Assembly: GCA_964524755.1 (NCBI GenBank)
Contig: CAZGDR010000011.1
Coordinates: forward strand, 1-42,621
DNA: 42,621 nucleotides
From: JAQVOO01 sp964524755
GTDB taxonomy: Bacteria; Spirochaetota; Spirochaetia; Sphaerochaetales; Sphaerochaetaceae
Reading direction: 5' to 3'
Below are positions 16,889 through 24,497 of the stretch, one piece after another (the stretch's first letter is position 1; each line of letters opens with the position of its first letter). A model generated the notes under the pieces. That model was not told the origin of the DNA, searched no databases, and saw only the letters and a list, made by a program, of their open reading frames with translations. The position numbers and the translations under genes are program-made.

Positions 16889-16920
16889 TCGACAATGATG
16901 CTCTTACATACTACTATATT
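16889..16920 (+). promoter_or_regulatory. Candidate leaderless promoter of the class B PBP gene
   Basis: TATATT (16915-16920) ends 6 nt before the ATG at 16927, and no Shine-Dalgarno is present. TCGACA (16889-16894) could be the -35 box at a long 20-nt spacing, or at 17 nt if TACTAT (16912-16917) is the -10. Transcription would then begin at or next to the start codon. Confidence 0.45.
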
Positions 16921-16926
16921 TGCACC

Positions 16927-18618
16927 ATGGTATCCAGAGAAAAAAAACGACTTCCTCTTTTACTACTCATAACCACTGGAATCGTAGCGATAGTCCTACT
17001 AGTTAGGATCTTTTGGCTCATCATGGTTCCATCAACTCCATCTGTAACCTATCAGAATCCCCAAGTTGCAACAAGAGTTATACGGGGAACTCTCCTTGAT
17101 AGCAAGAAGAAGGTGCTAGCAATTGAGACTCCTTATTATAGCTGTGCAATGTTGGTACGTGAAGTGGAAGATATCTCTGAAACTGCCTCTATTCTCGCCT
17201 CTATCCTCTCTCTTTCTCCCCAAACTATCATGCAAAATGCCTCCAAGAGATCTATATATTATCAAGTAAAACGAAGATTGAGTGATGAAGAGTATCAAAT
17301 TATCTATTCCTTATTGCAAGAAGGTAAGCTCAAAGGAGTAATGTTAGAAAAACAGTATGGTCGGACCTATCCACACCATTACCATGGTGCACAAGTGATC
17401 GGGTTTACCAACACAGAGAATGTTGGCATTGAAGGAATTGAGTTGGCTTATGATAGGTTGCTCTCCCCCTACCCGACCTTAGGTACTAACTTGACCTACG
17501 GTCATGATATTCACCTCACCCTTGATATGGATCTCCAATATCTCTTAGATGCCCAAGCTGTTTCCATCGATTCATTGCACCACCCCGATAGTATCATGGG
17601 GATTATTATGGATGCTAAAACAGGAGCGATTCTAGCCGCATCTAGTTTCCCTTGGTATAACCCCAATAATTATCAGACATCTGAACCTTTCCAGCGTCAG
17701 AATAAAGTTATTACAGCGATGTTTGAACCTGGGTCAGTATTCAAGATTTTTTCACTAGCATCTGAACTTGCTGCCGATCAAGCTAATTTCAGTGAGCCTT
17801 TCTATTGTGATGGCAGTTATACTTTTATCATGAAGAACGGCAGCCCTACAACAATTAATTGTGTAACCGCACATGGCACCATCGCCCCGCAAAGCATGTT
17901 GAAATACTCATGCAATGGTGCTGTCGCTCATTGGGCATTACAAACTGATGATGCACTATTTAGAGATACATTATTAAAATTAGGCTTCAACTCAAATTGG
18001 AAAACGGGGATGCTAGGAGGCATTAGTGGCAACCTCAGAGAGACCTCCTCTTGGTCTGGCAGAACCAAGGCTACCATGGCTTTTGGACAAGAACTAGGCG
18101 TTACGGCATTACAATTAGTTACTGCAGCAACTGCAATTGCCAATAATGGCAACGTTATGCAACCTTACATTATAGATACTATAGTCGATGCCACCGGAGC
18201 GGTAGTACATAAGACGTCACCCTCAGTGGCGCAAGGTAGCGTCCTTTCTCCCGCTGTTGCGCACACGGTCCTCTCTGGTATGGAACAGGCTGTAGAAGCC
18301 GGAGGGACGGCTACAAGAACAGCTGTGCCCGGTGTCCGGGTTGCAGCTAAAACTGGTACAGCCCAAATCGCCGATCCCGAAACTGGAGCTTACAAGACCG
18401 CTACATTCCTAGCGAGTACTTTAGCTATTGTCCCTGTCGATGATCCTGCCTACATACTGTATATAGGCGTATCTAACCCCACTGGAGCAACCATCTGGGG
18501 CAGTAATATAGCAGCTCCAGCCATCGGTTCAATTATCGCCGATATGGTACGCCAAGGGAAATTGATTTCTGATAAGATGGAATATATTACTCTTCCCTCA
18601 CAATCGGGCCCGAACTAA
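16927..18618 (+). CDS. ftsI: Class B penicillin-binding protein, FtsI/PBP3-like transpeptidase
   Basis: It cross-links septal peptidoglycan in partnership with FtsW. From ATG 16927 the protein has 563 residues; the upstream ORF extension to 16828 covers the divergent gene's start and is rejected. A single signal-anchor helix (about 9-34) follows a short basic N-terminus. The dimerisation domain starts near 50 (RGTLLDSKKKVLAIE), and the transpeptidase has SVFK (Ser270, Lys273), SCN (328-330) and KTGTA (475-479), so all three catalytic motifs are intact. No PASTA repeats. There is no ribosome site; a -10-like hexamer 6 nt before the ATG suggests leaderless mRNA. FtsI (division) is favoured over PBP2 (elongation) by length and motif context, not proven. 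It sits outside the division cluster and overlaps flhF by 32 bases. Confidence 0.88.
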   Translation: MVSREKKRLPLLLLITTGIVAIVLLVRIFWLIMVPSTPSVTYQNPQVATRVIRGTLLDSKKKVLAIETPYYSCAMLVREVEDISETASILASILSLSPQTIMQNASKRSIYYQVKRRLSDEEYQIIYSLLQEGKLKGVMLEKQYGRTYPHHYHGAQVIGFTNTENVGIEGIELAYDRLLSPYPTLGTNLTYGHDIHLTLDMDLQYLLDAQAVSIDSLHHPDSIMGIIMDAKTGAILAASSFPWYNPNNYQTSEPFQRQNKVITAMFEPGSVFKIFSLASELAADQANFSEPFYCDGSYTFIMKNGSPTTINCVTAHGTIAPQSMLKYSCNGAVAHWALQTDDALFRDTLLKLGFNSNWKTGMLGGISGNLRETSSWSGRTKATMAFGQELGVTALQLVTAATAIANNGNVMQPYIIDTIVDATGAVVHKTSPSVAQGSVLSPAVAHTVLSGMEQAVEAGGTATRTAVPGVRVAAKTGTAQIADPETGAYKTATFLASTLAIVPVDDPAYILYIGVSNPTGATIWGSNIAAPAIGSIIADMVRQGKLISDKMEYITLPSQSGPN

Positions 18619-19735
18619 TCTGATTAACCCAAAGGCTTCCAAAGTCGAGAGAAAATCCTTTCAGTTGTCCCAACATAGTTGAAGCCGAGGCCTTGTGGAT
18701 ATCTTTTGGTACACGTTGACCATCTGTAAAAAAGAGAAGAGGAATTTCGCGGAGATGACAAACACTCAACACATTGCCTACTGTTTCGGTCTCATCTAGT
18801 TTTGTGACAATAACACTGGAAATTCCAAAAGAGGCGTATTGGTCAATAGTTCGTAACACATCTTGAGTTTTCATCGCTCCCGAAATCACAAGATAAAAAC
18901 GAGTTTTCTCTCCATCTAGTACCGATAACAATGTTTTCATTTTTAGAGCTAAGTCTTTGTCTCTTGGACTTTTGCCAATTGTATCGACTAACACTAGGTC
19001 AGAATCTTGCGCATGGACTAAGGCTCCATAAAACTCTTCTTCATTGGTTACTTGTTCCACGGTAATTCCTAGTGAATCGCCGAAGGCACTCAATTGTTCA
19101 TAAGCTCCAGCTCGGAAGGAATCAATGGTGATCATGTACACAGAACGTCTATATTCTGGGATATCTTGCAATCCATACAAGGCTGCTATTTTGGCTAGAG
19201 TAGTCGTCTTGCCGACTCCTGTAGGACCTAAAACTACAAATATACGGGGTGGGCGCAATTGCGTCCCATGGTCAATCTGGATGAGGGAAACGATTTTATC
19301 CACAATCATCAATTCAAATTCAAGTAGTGAAAGATCGTCATCCCCAGATTCTTCTAATGAATCTTGCAAGAGCTGAAGAATTTTATCGATGAATGTAGCA
19401 GAAAAGTCATTCAATTCCAATAACGTGCGGGCATGCGCCAGTAACGTTTCGTGTTGAGTTTCTTCCTCAGCAACCAATTCTATAACTTCTTCTGCTACTA
19501 TCTCTGGTTCTATTTTCTGCGCTGCCTCACCAGAAGGTTCTTTGTTAGTTTCACTTTCTGCTGGGTCAACGAGGTAGCAAGTTATTTCTACGCGGGGCTT
19601 TTTACTCATCCATAAAAAGCCACCTCTTACCATAACGTCACGACGACTATGAATACGCAGTGCAGGACCATAGTTTTCTCTCGCTTTACGCACAGCTTCT
19701 TCAAAATCTTTTCCTACAATCGTGACGTACTTCAT
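18587..19735 (-). CDS. flhF: FlhF, SRP-type GTPase of flagellar placement
   Basis: FlhF is a membrane-associated GTPase that sets the site and number of flagella. The 382-residue protein begins with the typical FlhF N-terminus (MKYVTIVGKDFEEAVRKARE, GPALRIHSRRDV), followed by an acidic linker (about 75-105) and the NG domain: G1 GPTGVGKTTTLAKIA, DSFRAGAYEQL, G3 LVDTIGKSP and G4 VTKLDETETVG. The usual G3 sequence is DTAGRS; here it is DTIGKS. A GGGGGAG site precedes the ATG at 19735. It is the last gene of the division operon, 21 bases after hslU, and not next to flhA or flhG as is common. Its 3' end overlaps convergent ftsI. FtsY and Ffh are excluded by the N-terminus. Confidence 0.9.
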   Translation of the reverse strand: MKYVTIVGKDFEEAVRKARENYGPALRIHSRRDVMVRGGFLWMSKKPRVEITCYLVDPAESETNKEPSGEAAQKIEPEIVAEEVIELVAEEETQHETLLAHARTLLELNDFSATFIDKILQLLQDSLEESGDDDLSLLEFELMIVDKIVSLIQIDHGTQLRPPRIFVVLGPTGVGKTTTLAKIAALYGLQDIPEYRRSVYMITIDSFRAGAYEQLSAFGDSLGITVEQVTNEEEFYGALVHAQDSDLVLVDTIGKSPRDKDLALKMKTLLSVLDGEKTRFYLVISGAMKTQDVLRTIDQYASFGISSVIVTKLDETETVGNVLSVCHLREIPLLFFTDGQRVPKDIHKASASTMLGQLKGFSLDFGSLWVNQISSGPIVREE

Positions 19736-19756
19736 GGATTTCGCTCCCCCTACTTT

Positions 19757-21118
19757 TTAGAGTATGTACCGACTAAGATCCTCATTTTCCATTATATCTG
19801 CAAGTCGTTCATTCACGTAGGACTCTGTAATATCTACGGTCTGTCCCGCCATATCTGATGCTTTGAATGAAATATCTTCAAGTAAACGTTCCATAATCGT
19901 ATACAATCGACGTGCTCCAATGTTTTCGGTATTGCTATTAACTAAATAAGCAATTTCGCTGACCCGTTTTAGCGCATTGTCCTTAAAGACCAGTGTAACA
20001 TCTTCAGTCTCCATTAGGGCAATATATTGCTTAATAATTGCATTCTCTGGTTCCTGTAGAATACGTAGAAAATCACTGCTCGTAAGTTCTTTCAACTCTA
20101 CACGCAGAGGAAATCTTCCCTGTAATTCAGGAATAAGATCACTTGGCTTAGCAATATGAAAGGCTCCTGCCGCAATAAATAAGATATGGGTAGTATCAAC
20201 CATACCCCACTTTGTACTTACTTTGCTCCCCTCTACAATGGGGAGAATATCACGCTGAACTCCTTCTCTGGAAACATCAGGTCCACTGTGTCCCCCTTTT
20301 CTGCCAGCGACTTTGTCAATTTCATCGATGAAAATAATCCCCATCTGTTCGACTAATTCTTTAGCAAGCTCAACAACTTGTTCCTGATCAAGACTTTTCT
20401 CAGTCTCTTCTTCCGTCAATAATTCTCGGGCCCGTTTGATAGAGACTTTCCGTTTCTTCCCTCGGCCTCCAAAAATACTTCCTAAGCTCTGGATGGTGTT
20501 CTCAAGATCATCTAGATTTCCTCCAGCCAATAACTCCACCCCCTGCACAGCTGGTTTGCTGTGAACAGTGAGTTCTACTTCACGTTCTTCAAAGCGGCCT
20601 TCAGCTAAAAATTGCCGAAATTTCTCTCGGGTAGTTTTTGTTGCATCTGTTAATTCAGTACTACTAGAACTCCCTGAGGTGTTTTTGGGAGCCGATTCGC
20701 TGGGAAGTAACAAGTCTAACAAGCGTTCTTCAACTTGTTTTTCAACCTGTGATTTCCTCTGTTCAGCCAATTCTTTACGAGTCATTTGAACAGCAGTTCC
20801 CATTAAGTCACGCACCATCGACTCTACATCACGGCCAACATACCCTACTTCTGTATATTTTGTGGCTTCGACCTTAATAAAAGGTGTATTGGCAAGCTTG
20901 GCAATACGACGTGCAATTTCAGTCTTACCTACACCTGTAGGCCCAATCATAATAATATTTTTGGGAGAGACTTCATCCCGCATACTATCAGGCAATTTCT
21001 TGCGCCTTGATCGGTTACGTAAAGCAATTGCTACTGTCCGTTTTGCATCATCTTGCCCTATAATATATTTATCTAATTCCTGCACAATTTGAGCAGGAGT
21101 CATAGTATCCAACTTCAT
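19757..21118 (-). CDS. hslU: HslU (ClpY) unfoldase ATPase of the HslUV protease
   Basis: HslU is the hexameric AAA+ unfoldase that feeds substrates into HslV. The start is ATG 21118, 5 nt after AGGAG; a GTG at 21124 is too close to that site. The protein has 453 residues. Early IIGQDDAKRTVAIALRNR precedes Walker A GPTGVGKTEIAR, the pore loop GYVGRDVESM, the I domain (about 100-240), Walker B IIFIDEIDK and the DVSREGVQRDILPIVEGS segment. The C-terminus LSRYIL is the tail that inserts into HslV to activate it. It follows hslV by 8 bases. Confidence 0.97.
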   Translation of the reverse strand: MKLDTMTPAQIVQELDKYIIGQDDAKRTVAIALRNRSRRKKLPDSMRDEVSPKNIIMIGPTGVGKTEIARRIAKLANTPFIKVEATKYTEVGYVGRDVESMVRDLMGTAVQMTRKELAEQRKSQVEKQVEERLLDLLLPSESAPKNTSGSSSSTELTDATKTTREKFRQFLAEGRFEEREVELTVHSKPAVQGVELLAGGNLDDLENTIQSLGSIFGGRGKKRKVSIKRARELLTEEETEKSLDQEQVVELAKELVEQMGIIFIDEIDKVAGRKGGHSGPDVSREGVQRDILPIVEGSKVSTKWGMVDTTHILFIAAGAFHIAKPSDLIPELQGRFPLRVELKELTSSDFLRILQEPENAIIKQYIALMETEDVTLVFKDNALKRVSEIAYLVNSNTENIGARRLYTIMERLLEDISFKASDMAGQTVDITESYVNERLADIMENEDLSRYIL

Positions 21119-21126
21119 ATTCACTC

Positions 21127-21657
21127 CTAGAGGGATTCAACTAAAATAGACTTATTAGTGTACACACAGATGTCACTCGCTATTTCTAATGATTTTCTTG
21201 CAATTTCTTCTGCTGAGAATGACGAGCAATCGAGGTAAGCCCGAGCTGCTGCCAACGCATAATTACCACCTGAACCAATAGCTATTGCATGATGTTCAGG
21301 TTCAATAACATCTCCTGATCCCGATATTAAAAATGTTTTATTTGAATCAGCAACTAATAACATCGCTTCTAATTTGCGTAGGTTACGATCCATACGCCAC
21401 TCTTTTGCCATCTCTACCGCAGCCCGTGTTAAATCCCCATTATATTGTTTAAGTTTTTTCTCAATCACTTCATATAAGGTGAAGGCATCGGCCGTTGCTC
21501 CAGCAAATCCTGATAATACTTTTCCATCCATCATTCGACGGACTTTGCGGGCATTTCCTTTCAAGATTGCATCACCAGCGGTGACTTGCCCATCTCCTGC
21601 AATCGCTACATGTCCATCTCGTCTTACGGCGATGATGGTAGTTCCTCTAAATTCCAT
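21127..21657 (-). CDS. hslV: HslV (ClpQ) threonine peptidase
   Basis: HslV forms the double-hexameric proteolytic core. The start is ATG 21657, after an AAGGAAAG site, overlapping the xerC end by 11 bases; a longer ORF to 21714 runs inside xerC and is rejected. The protein has 176 residues. MEFRG is a five-residue propeptide to be removed so that Thr6 of TTIIAVRRDGHVAIAGDGQ becomes the N-terminal nucleophile; this resembles other HslV proteins with short propeptides. GSGDVIEP and AIGSGGNYALAAARA are also typical. The unit xerC-hslV-hslU is a known arrangement (codV-clpQ-clpY in Bacillus). Confidence 0.96.
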   Translation of the reverse strand: MEFRGTTIIAVRRDGHVAIAGDGQVTAGDAILKGNARKVRRMMDGKVLSGFAGATADAFTLYEVIEKKLKQYNGDLTRAAVEMAKEWRMDRNLRKLEAMLLVADSNKTFLISGSGDVIEPEHHAIAIGSGGNYALAAARAYLDCSSFSAEEIARKSLEIASDICVYTNKSILVESL

Positions 21658-22564
21658 TCTTTTCTTTCCTTCCGTGCGGGTGACTGCGTTCATACACAGC
21701 CCGCAAACGAGCATTGGTTACGTGCGTATAAATCTGGGTCGTCGAAATTGAAGCATGCCCCAACAACTCCTGAACAAGTCGGATTCCCGACTCATTGTCC
21801 AGCATATGTGTAGCAAAGCTATGACGCAGCATATGCGGCGTGAACCTTGTTCGGAGACCTAACTGAATCCGATACCTAGTAAAGATACTATGGACAGACG
21901 AAGCCGACAACCGTTTCCCTTGAGATCCTATGAGTAAAGCTACAGTATCTGGACCTTCAGCTATCCCTTGTCCTCTTTGATACTCCTGGCGCTGGGGCAG
22001 ATACACCTCTAATAATGTTTTTGTGCTGGGATTCAGAAAAACATATCGCTGCCGATTCCCTTTCCCATGAACCAGTAATCGCTCATCATTAAGTTCCAAG
22101 TCACCTATGTTGGCCGCCAATAACTCTGCTAGACGACAACCAGTAGCATAAAACAGATGCATCATAACACTATCGCGTAACCCGAGAAAGTCCTGGAAAG
22201 GAAATGCTAATATACGTTGAACATCCTCTCTACTGAGAACCTCTGGTAATCTTCGATACCGTGGATTACCCGCAATCCGTAAAAAAGGGTTACTAATACA
22301 AATTTCATAACGAACCGCATACGTATAAAATCCCCGCAAGGTTGATAACATTCTGTTTACAGTGGCTGGTTTGTACCCCTTATCACGTAAGATGTAGGCA
22401 CTAAAACGCCGTGCATCCAGTGGAGTCACATCTTTTACGGTAAGTCCCCGTTGAGCAATAAACTGCGAAAAGAGCTCTAAATCATGAGCATAAGAGACTA
22501 TCGTATAGGGAGAGACCTTGCGCACTTCTTTAAGATAGGCAAGGTAATTTTGCACCGTATCCAT
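21647..22564 (-). CDS. xerC: Tyrosine recombinase XerC
   Basis: XerC and XerD together resolve chromosome dimers at dif near the septum. The 305-residue protein has an N-terminal SAM-like core-binding domain (VQNYLAYLKEVRKVSPYTI) and a catalytic domain with Arg in ATGCRLAEL, Lys in HGKGNRQR, HMLRHSFATH, LLGHASIS and Tyr in TQIYTH, so the full R-K-H-R-H-Y set is present. I call it XerC because it precedes hslVU, as in Firmicutes. The ATG at 22564 lacks a usable ribosome site; TATAGT lies 7 nt before it, so a leaderless internal start is possible. The second recombinase lies upstream across dprA. Confidence 0.88.
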   Translation of the reverse strand: MDTVQNYLAYLKEVRKVSPYTIVSYAHDLELFSQFIAQRGLTVKDVTPLDARRFSAYILRDKGYKPATVNRMLSTLRGFYTYAVRYEICISNPFLRIAGNPRYRRLPEVLSREDVQRILAFPFQDFLGLRDSVMMHLFYATGCRLAELLAANIGDLELNDERLLVHGKGNRQRYVFLNPSTKTLLEVYLPQRQEYQRGQGIAEGPDTVALLIGSQGKRLSASSVHSIFTRYRIQLGLRTRFTPHMLRHSFATHMLDNESGIRLVQELLGHASISTTQIYTHVTNARLRAVYERSHPHGRKEKNGI

Positions 22565-22571
22565 ACCTAGT

Positions 22572-22601
22572 ACTATATCACGGTGTCCAATCCTCTTACA
22601 A
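22572..22601 (-). promoter_or_regulatory. Candidate internal leaderless promoter before xerC
   Basis: Minus-strand TTGTAA (22601-22596) and TATAGT (22577-22572) are 18 nt apart. The -10 ends 7 nt before the xerC ATG, which has no Shine-Dalgarno. It overlaps the dprA stop codon. It could let xerC-hslV-hslU-flhF be expressed apart from the division genes. Confidence 0.4.
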
Positions 22602-23537
22602 CGAGGGGACAAGGGAATATTTTCGAGAACCAAATTGATACACACGAGAAGAGGTTCTTAATACTGCACGTCGGGTGGGATTATAATTGACACACGTTTT
22701 TGCAGCGACTTCTCCTAACCAATTTACCACCTTAGCCCCATCTTCAATTAAGAACGCCGTTCCACTACTATCTCCCCCCTGCCGGTGGACTAATACTTCA
22801 CGCCCCTGACGTAGTGCATAATCGGCGGTAATCAACGCACCCGATTTTTGAGGGGCTTCAACCACGACAGTCACAGGGGATAAACCAGCAATGATTCGGT
22901 TGCGAATAGGAAACCGCCACGGTAGTGGCGCAGCAGAGGGGTGAAATTCACTTACAAATGCCCCTTGGCATGCTAACACGCGCTGGACTTTGTACGGTGA
23001 CTTCTGATTTATATAAGAGAGACCAGATCCTAACACCGCCCAAGTAGGCCCCCCTATGGCGCACGCTCCCCCATGCGCAGCAAGATCAATCCCTCGGGCG
23101 AAACCAGAGACAACTAACACGCGCGCTGCGCCACATTCCAAGCCTAAGGTGAAGGCTGCATGTAAAGCTTTAGCTGAGGCGTTACGGGTCCCAACAATGG
23201 AAAGAGAGAGACCTGTATGACTTAGATCTCCTCGATAGGTTAACCCAAAGGGAGGGTCAGCGATGGTGCGGAGTAATGGTGGAAAGTCTAGATCACCATA
23301 ATAGACCAATTCATTGCCATCTTTTTCATACCACCGCAAGAAAGAGTTGTAAGCAAGCGTTACACCGCTACTATTCCACCCTTCAGGTACCCGCACTCCA
23401 ATAGTTTCATGTAAAAGCCCCGCGCGCATGGTCAATATTTTGGGGAGAGGTATCGCCATAGCATTCAGCGTGAGTCGTTGTTCTAACGTCAGGTTGGGGA
23501 GACACATAATAGCCATGATTTTTTCTTTGCTGTCCAT
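22596..23537 (-). CDS. dprA: DNA-processing protein DprA (Smf)
   Basis: DprA binds incoming single-stranded DNA and loads RecA during transformation. The 313-residue protein has the Rossmann-like DprA domain: LSIVGTRNAS, the signature SGFARGIDLAAHGG, GPTWAVLGSGL, FPIRNRIIAGLS and VVVEAPQKSGALITADYAL. A short N-terminal helical region precedes it, and the C-terminal tail (about 265-313) is basic without a clear winged helix. No strong ribosome site precedes ATG 23537; ATG 23516 (MAIMCLPN) is an alternative. It lies between two xer genes in the division operon, a place where dprA is found in spirochaetes (smf in Borrelia). No other competence gene is visible, so a role in natural transformation is not shown. 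Confidence 0.93.
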   Translation of the reverse strand: MDSKEKIMAIMCLPNLTLEQRLTLNAMAIPLPKILTMRAGLLHETIGVRVPEGWNSSGVTLAYNSFLRWYEKDGNELVYYGDLDFPPLLRTIADPPFGLTYRGDLSHTGLSLSIVGTRNASAKALHAAFTLGLECGAARVLVVSGFARGIDLAAHGGACAIGGPTWAVLGSGLSYINQKSPYKVQRVLACQGAFVSEFHPSAAPLPWRFPIRNRIIAGLSPVTVVVEAPQKSGALITADYALRQGREVLVHRQGGDSSGTAFLIEDGAKVVNWLGEVAAKTCVNYNPTRRAVLRTSSRVYQFGSRKYSLVPSL

Positions 23538-23573
23538 ATGAGACTAATGGATCAACCACTAATTCTGCTTCAA

Positions 23574-24497
23574 TTAGAGAGAATCAGGTTCTCCATCAGG
23601 ATGGAATTTACGGTAGGCCTGCAACAAATCTTCAGTTTCGGTATGGGTATATACTTGTGTCGTCCTGATGTCACTGTGCCCTAGTAACTCCTGTACACTC
23701 CGCAGGTCGGCCCCTCCACGTAACAAGTGCGAAGCAAATGAGTGACGCAGGGTATGCACTTTGGCATCAACTTGTGCGAGATCAGCATAAGATTTGAAAC
23801 GCTTCCAAACCGAAGCTCGAGTTAATGGTTTCCCTCGTCGTCCTAAAAATATGGTTTGTTCATGTATATGGGGACCTAAGAGATTGGGTCGAACGGTTTC
23901 AAGATAGAGCTGTAGAGCCTCGTGTGCATACGCTCCTACGGGAACTAAGCGCTCTTTATTCCCTTTCCCTAACACTCGTAAAAGTCGTTCTTTCTCTCGA
24001 TAATCAGAAAGTTGGAGTGTACAAGCCTCAGATACCCTGAGACCACAAGAATAAATCAATTCAAATAAGGCCTTATCACGAACACCGAGCCCTAGTTTGT
24101 CACTCGTATCGATTACGGCTAGAATGTGATCTACTGCTTCATAGGGAACACTCTTCGGTAATTGCAAACCTGTCTTAGGCATTTCAATCGTATCAAACGG
24201 GTTATCTTCCCGAATTTCAGAATCACAGAGGAATCTATGAAAAGATCGAAGGGCACTCATATGTTTAGCTTGGGTGCGAGAAGAGATATTAGCCTTAGAA
24301 CGCTGGATAAGATAATTGACGGCCTCCCTCAAAGTCACCGACTCAATGCGTATCCCATGTTCACGTAAAAAGGCTACATAACGGAGGGCTTCTCCTGCAT
24401 ACACCTGCACAGTGGATGGTGCGACCCTGCGTTCAATTGAAAGATAATCTTTATAATCTTCTACTAACGCATCATCTACGGCTCGAGTTGTACTCAT
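23574..24497 (-). CDS. xerD: Tyrosine recombinase XerD
   Basis: This is the second recombinase of the chromosome-dimer resolution pair, activated at the septum by FtsK in other bacteria. The 307-residue protein has a core-binding domain (LSIERRVAPSTVQVYAGEAL) and catalytic residues in YSCGLRVSEA (Arg), LGKGNKERLVP (Lys), HTLRHSFASHLLRGGADL, LLGHSDIRTTQVYTH (His and Tyr). RGGADLRSVQELLGH is very typical of XerD. The ATG at 24497 overlaps the ftsZ stop (ATGA), with GAGG 4 nt upstream, so it is coupled to ftsZ. No ftsK and no recognisable dif site are in the window. XerC/XerD naming rests on context. Confidence 0.9.
   Translation of the reverse strand: MSTTRAVDDALVEDYKDYLSIERRVAPSTVQVYAGEALRYVAFLREHGIRIESVTLREAVNYLIQRSKANISSRTQAKHMSALRSFHRFLCDSEIREDNPFDTIEMPKTGLQLPKSVPYEAVDHILAVIDTSDKLGLGVRDKALFELIYSCGLRVSEACTLQLSDYREKERLLRVLGKGNKERLVPVGAYAHEALQLYLETVRPNLLGPHIHEQTIFLGRRGKPLTRASVWKRFKSYADLAQVDAKVHTLRHSFASHLLRGGADLRSVQELLGHSDIRTTQVYTHTETEDLLQAYRKFHPDGEPDSL

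Noticed and set aside
16828..16926. N-terminal extension of the class B PBP by 33 residues
   Set aside because: It reads through the start region of the divergent LytM gene, and the cysteine-rich extension is unlike any PBP; the short basic tail plus anchor from 16927 is normal.
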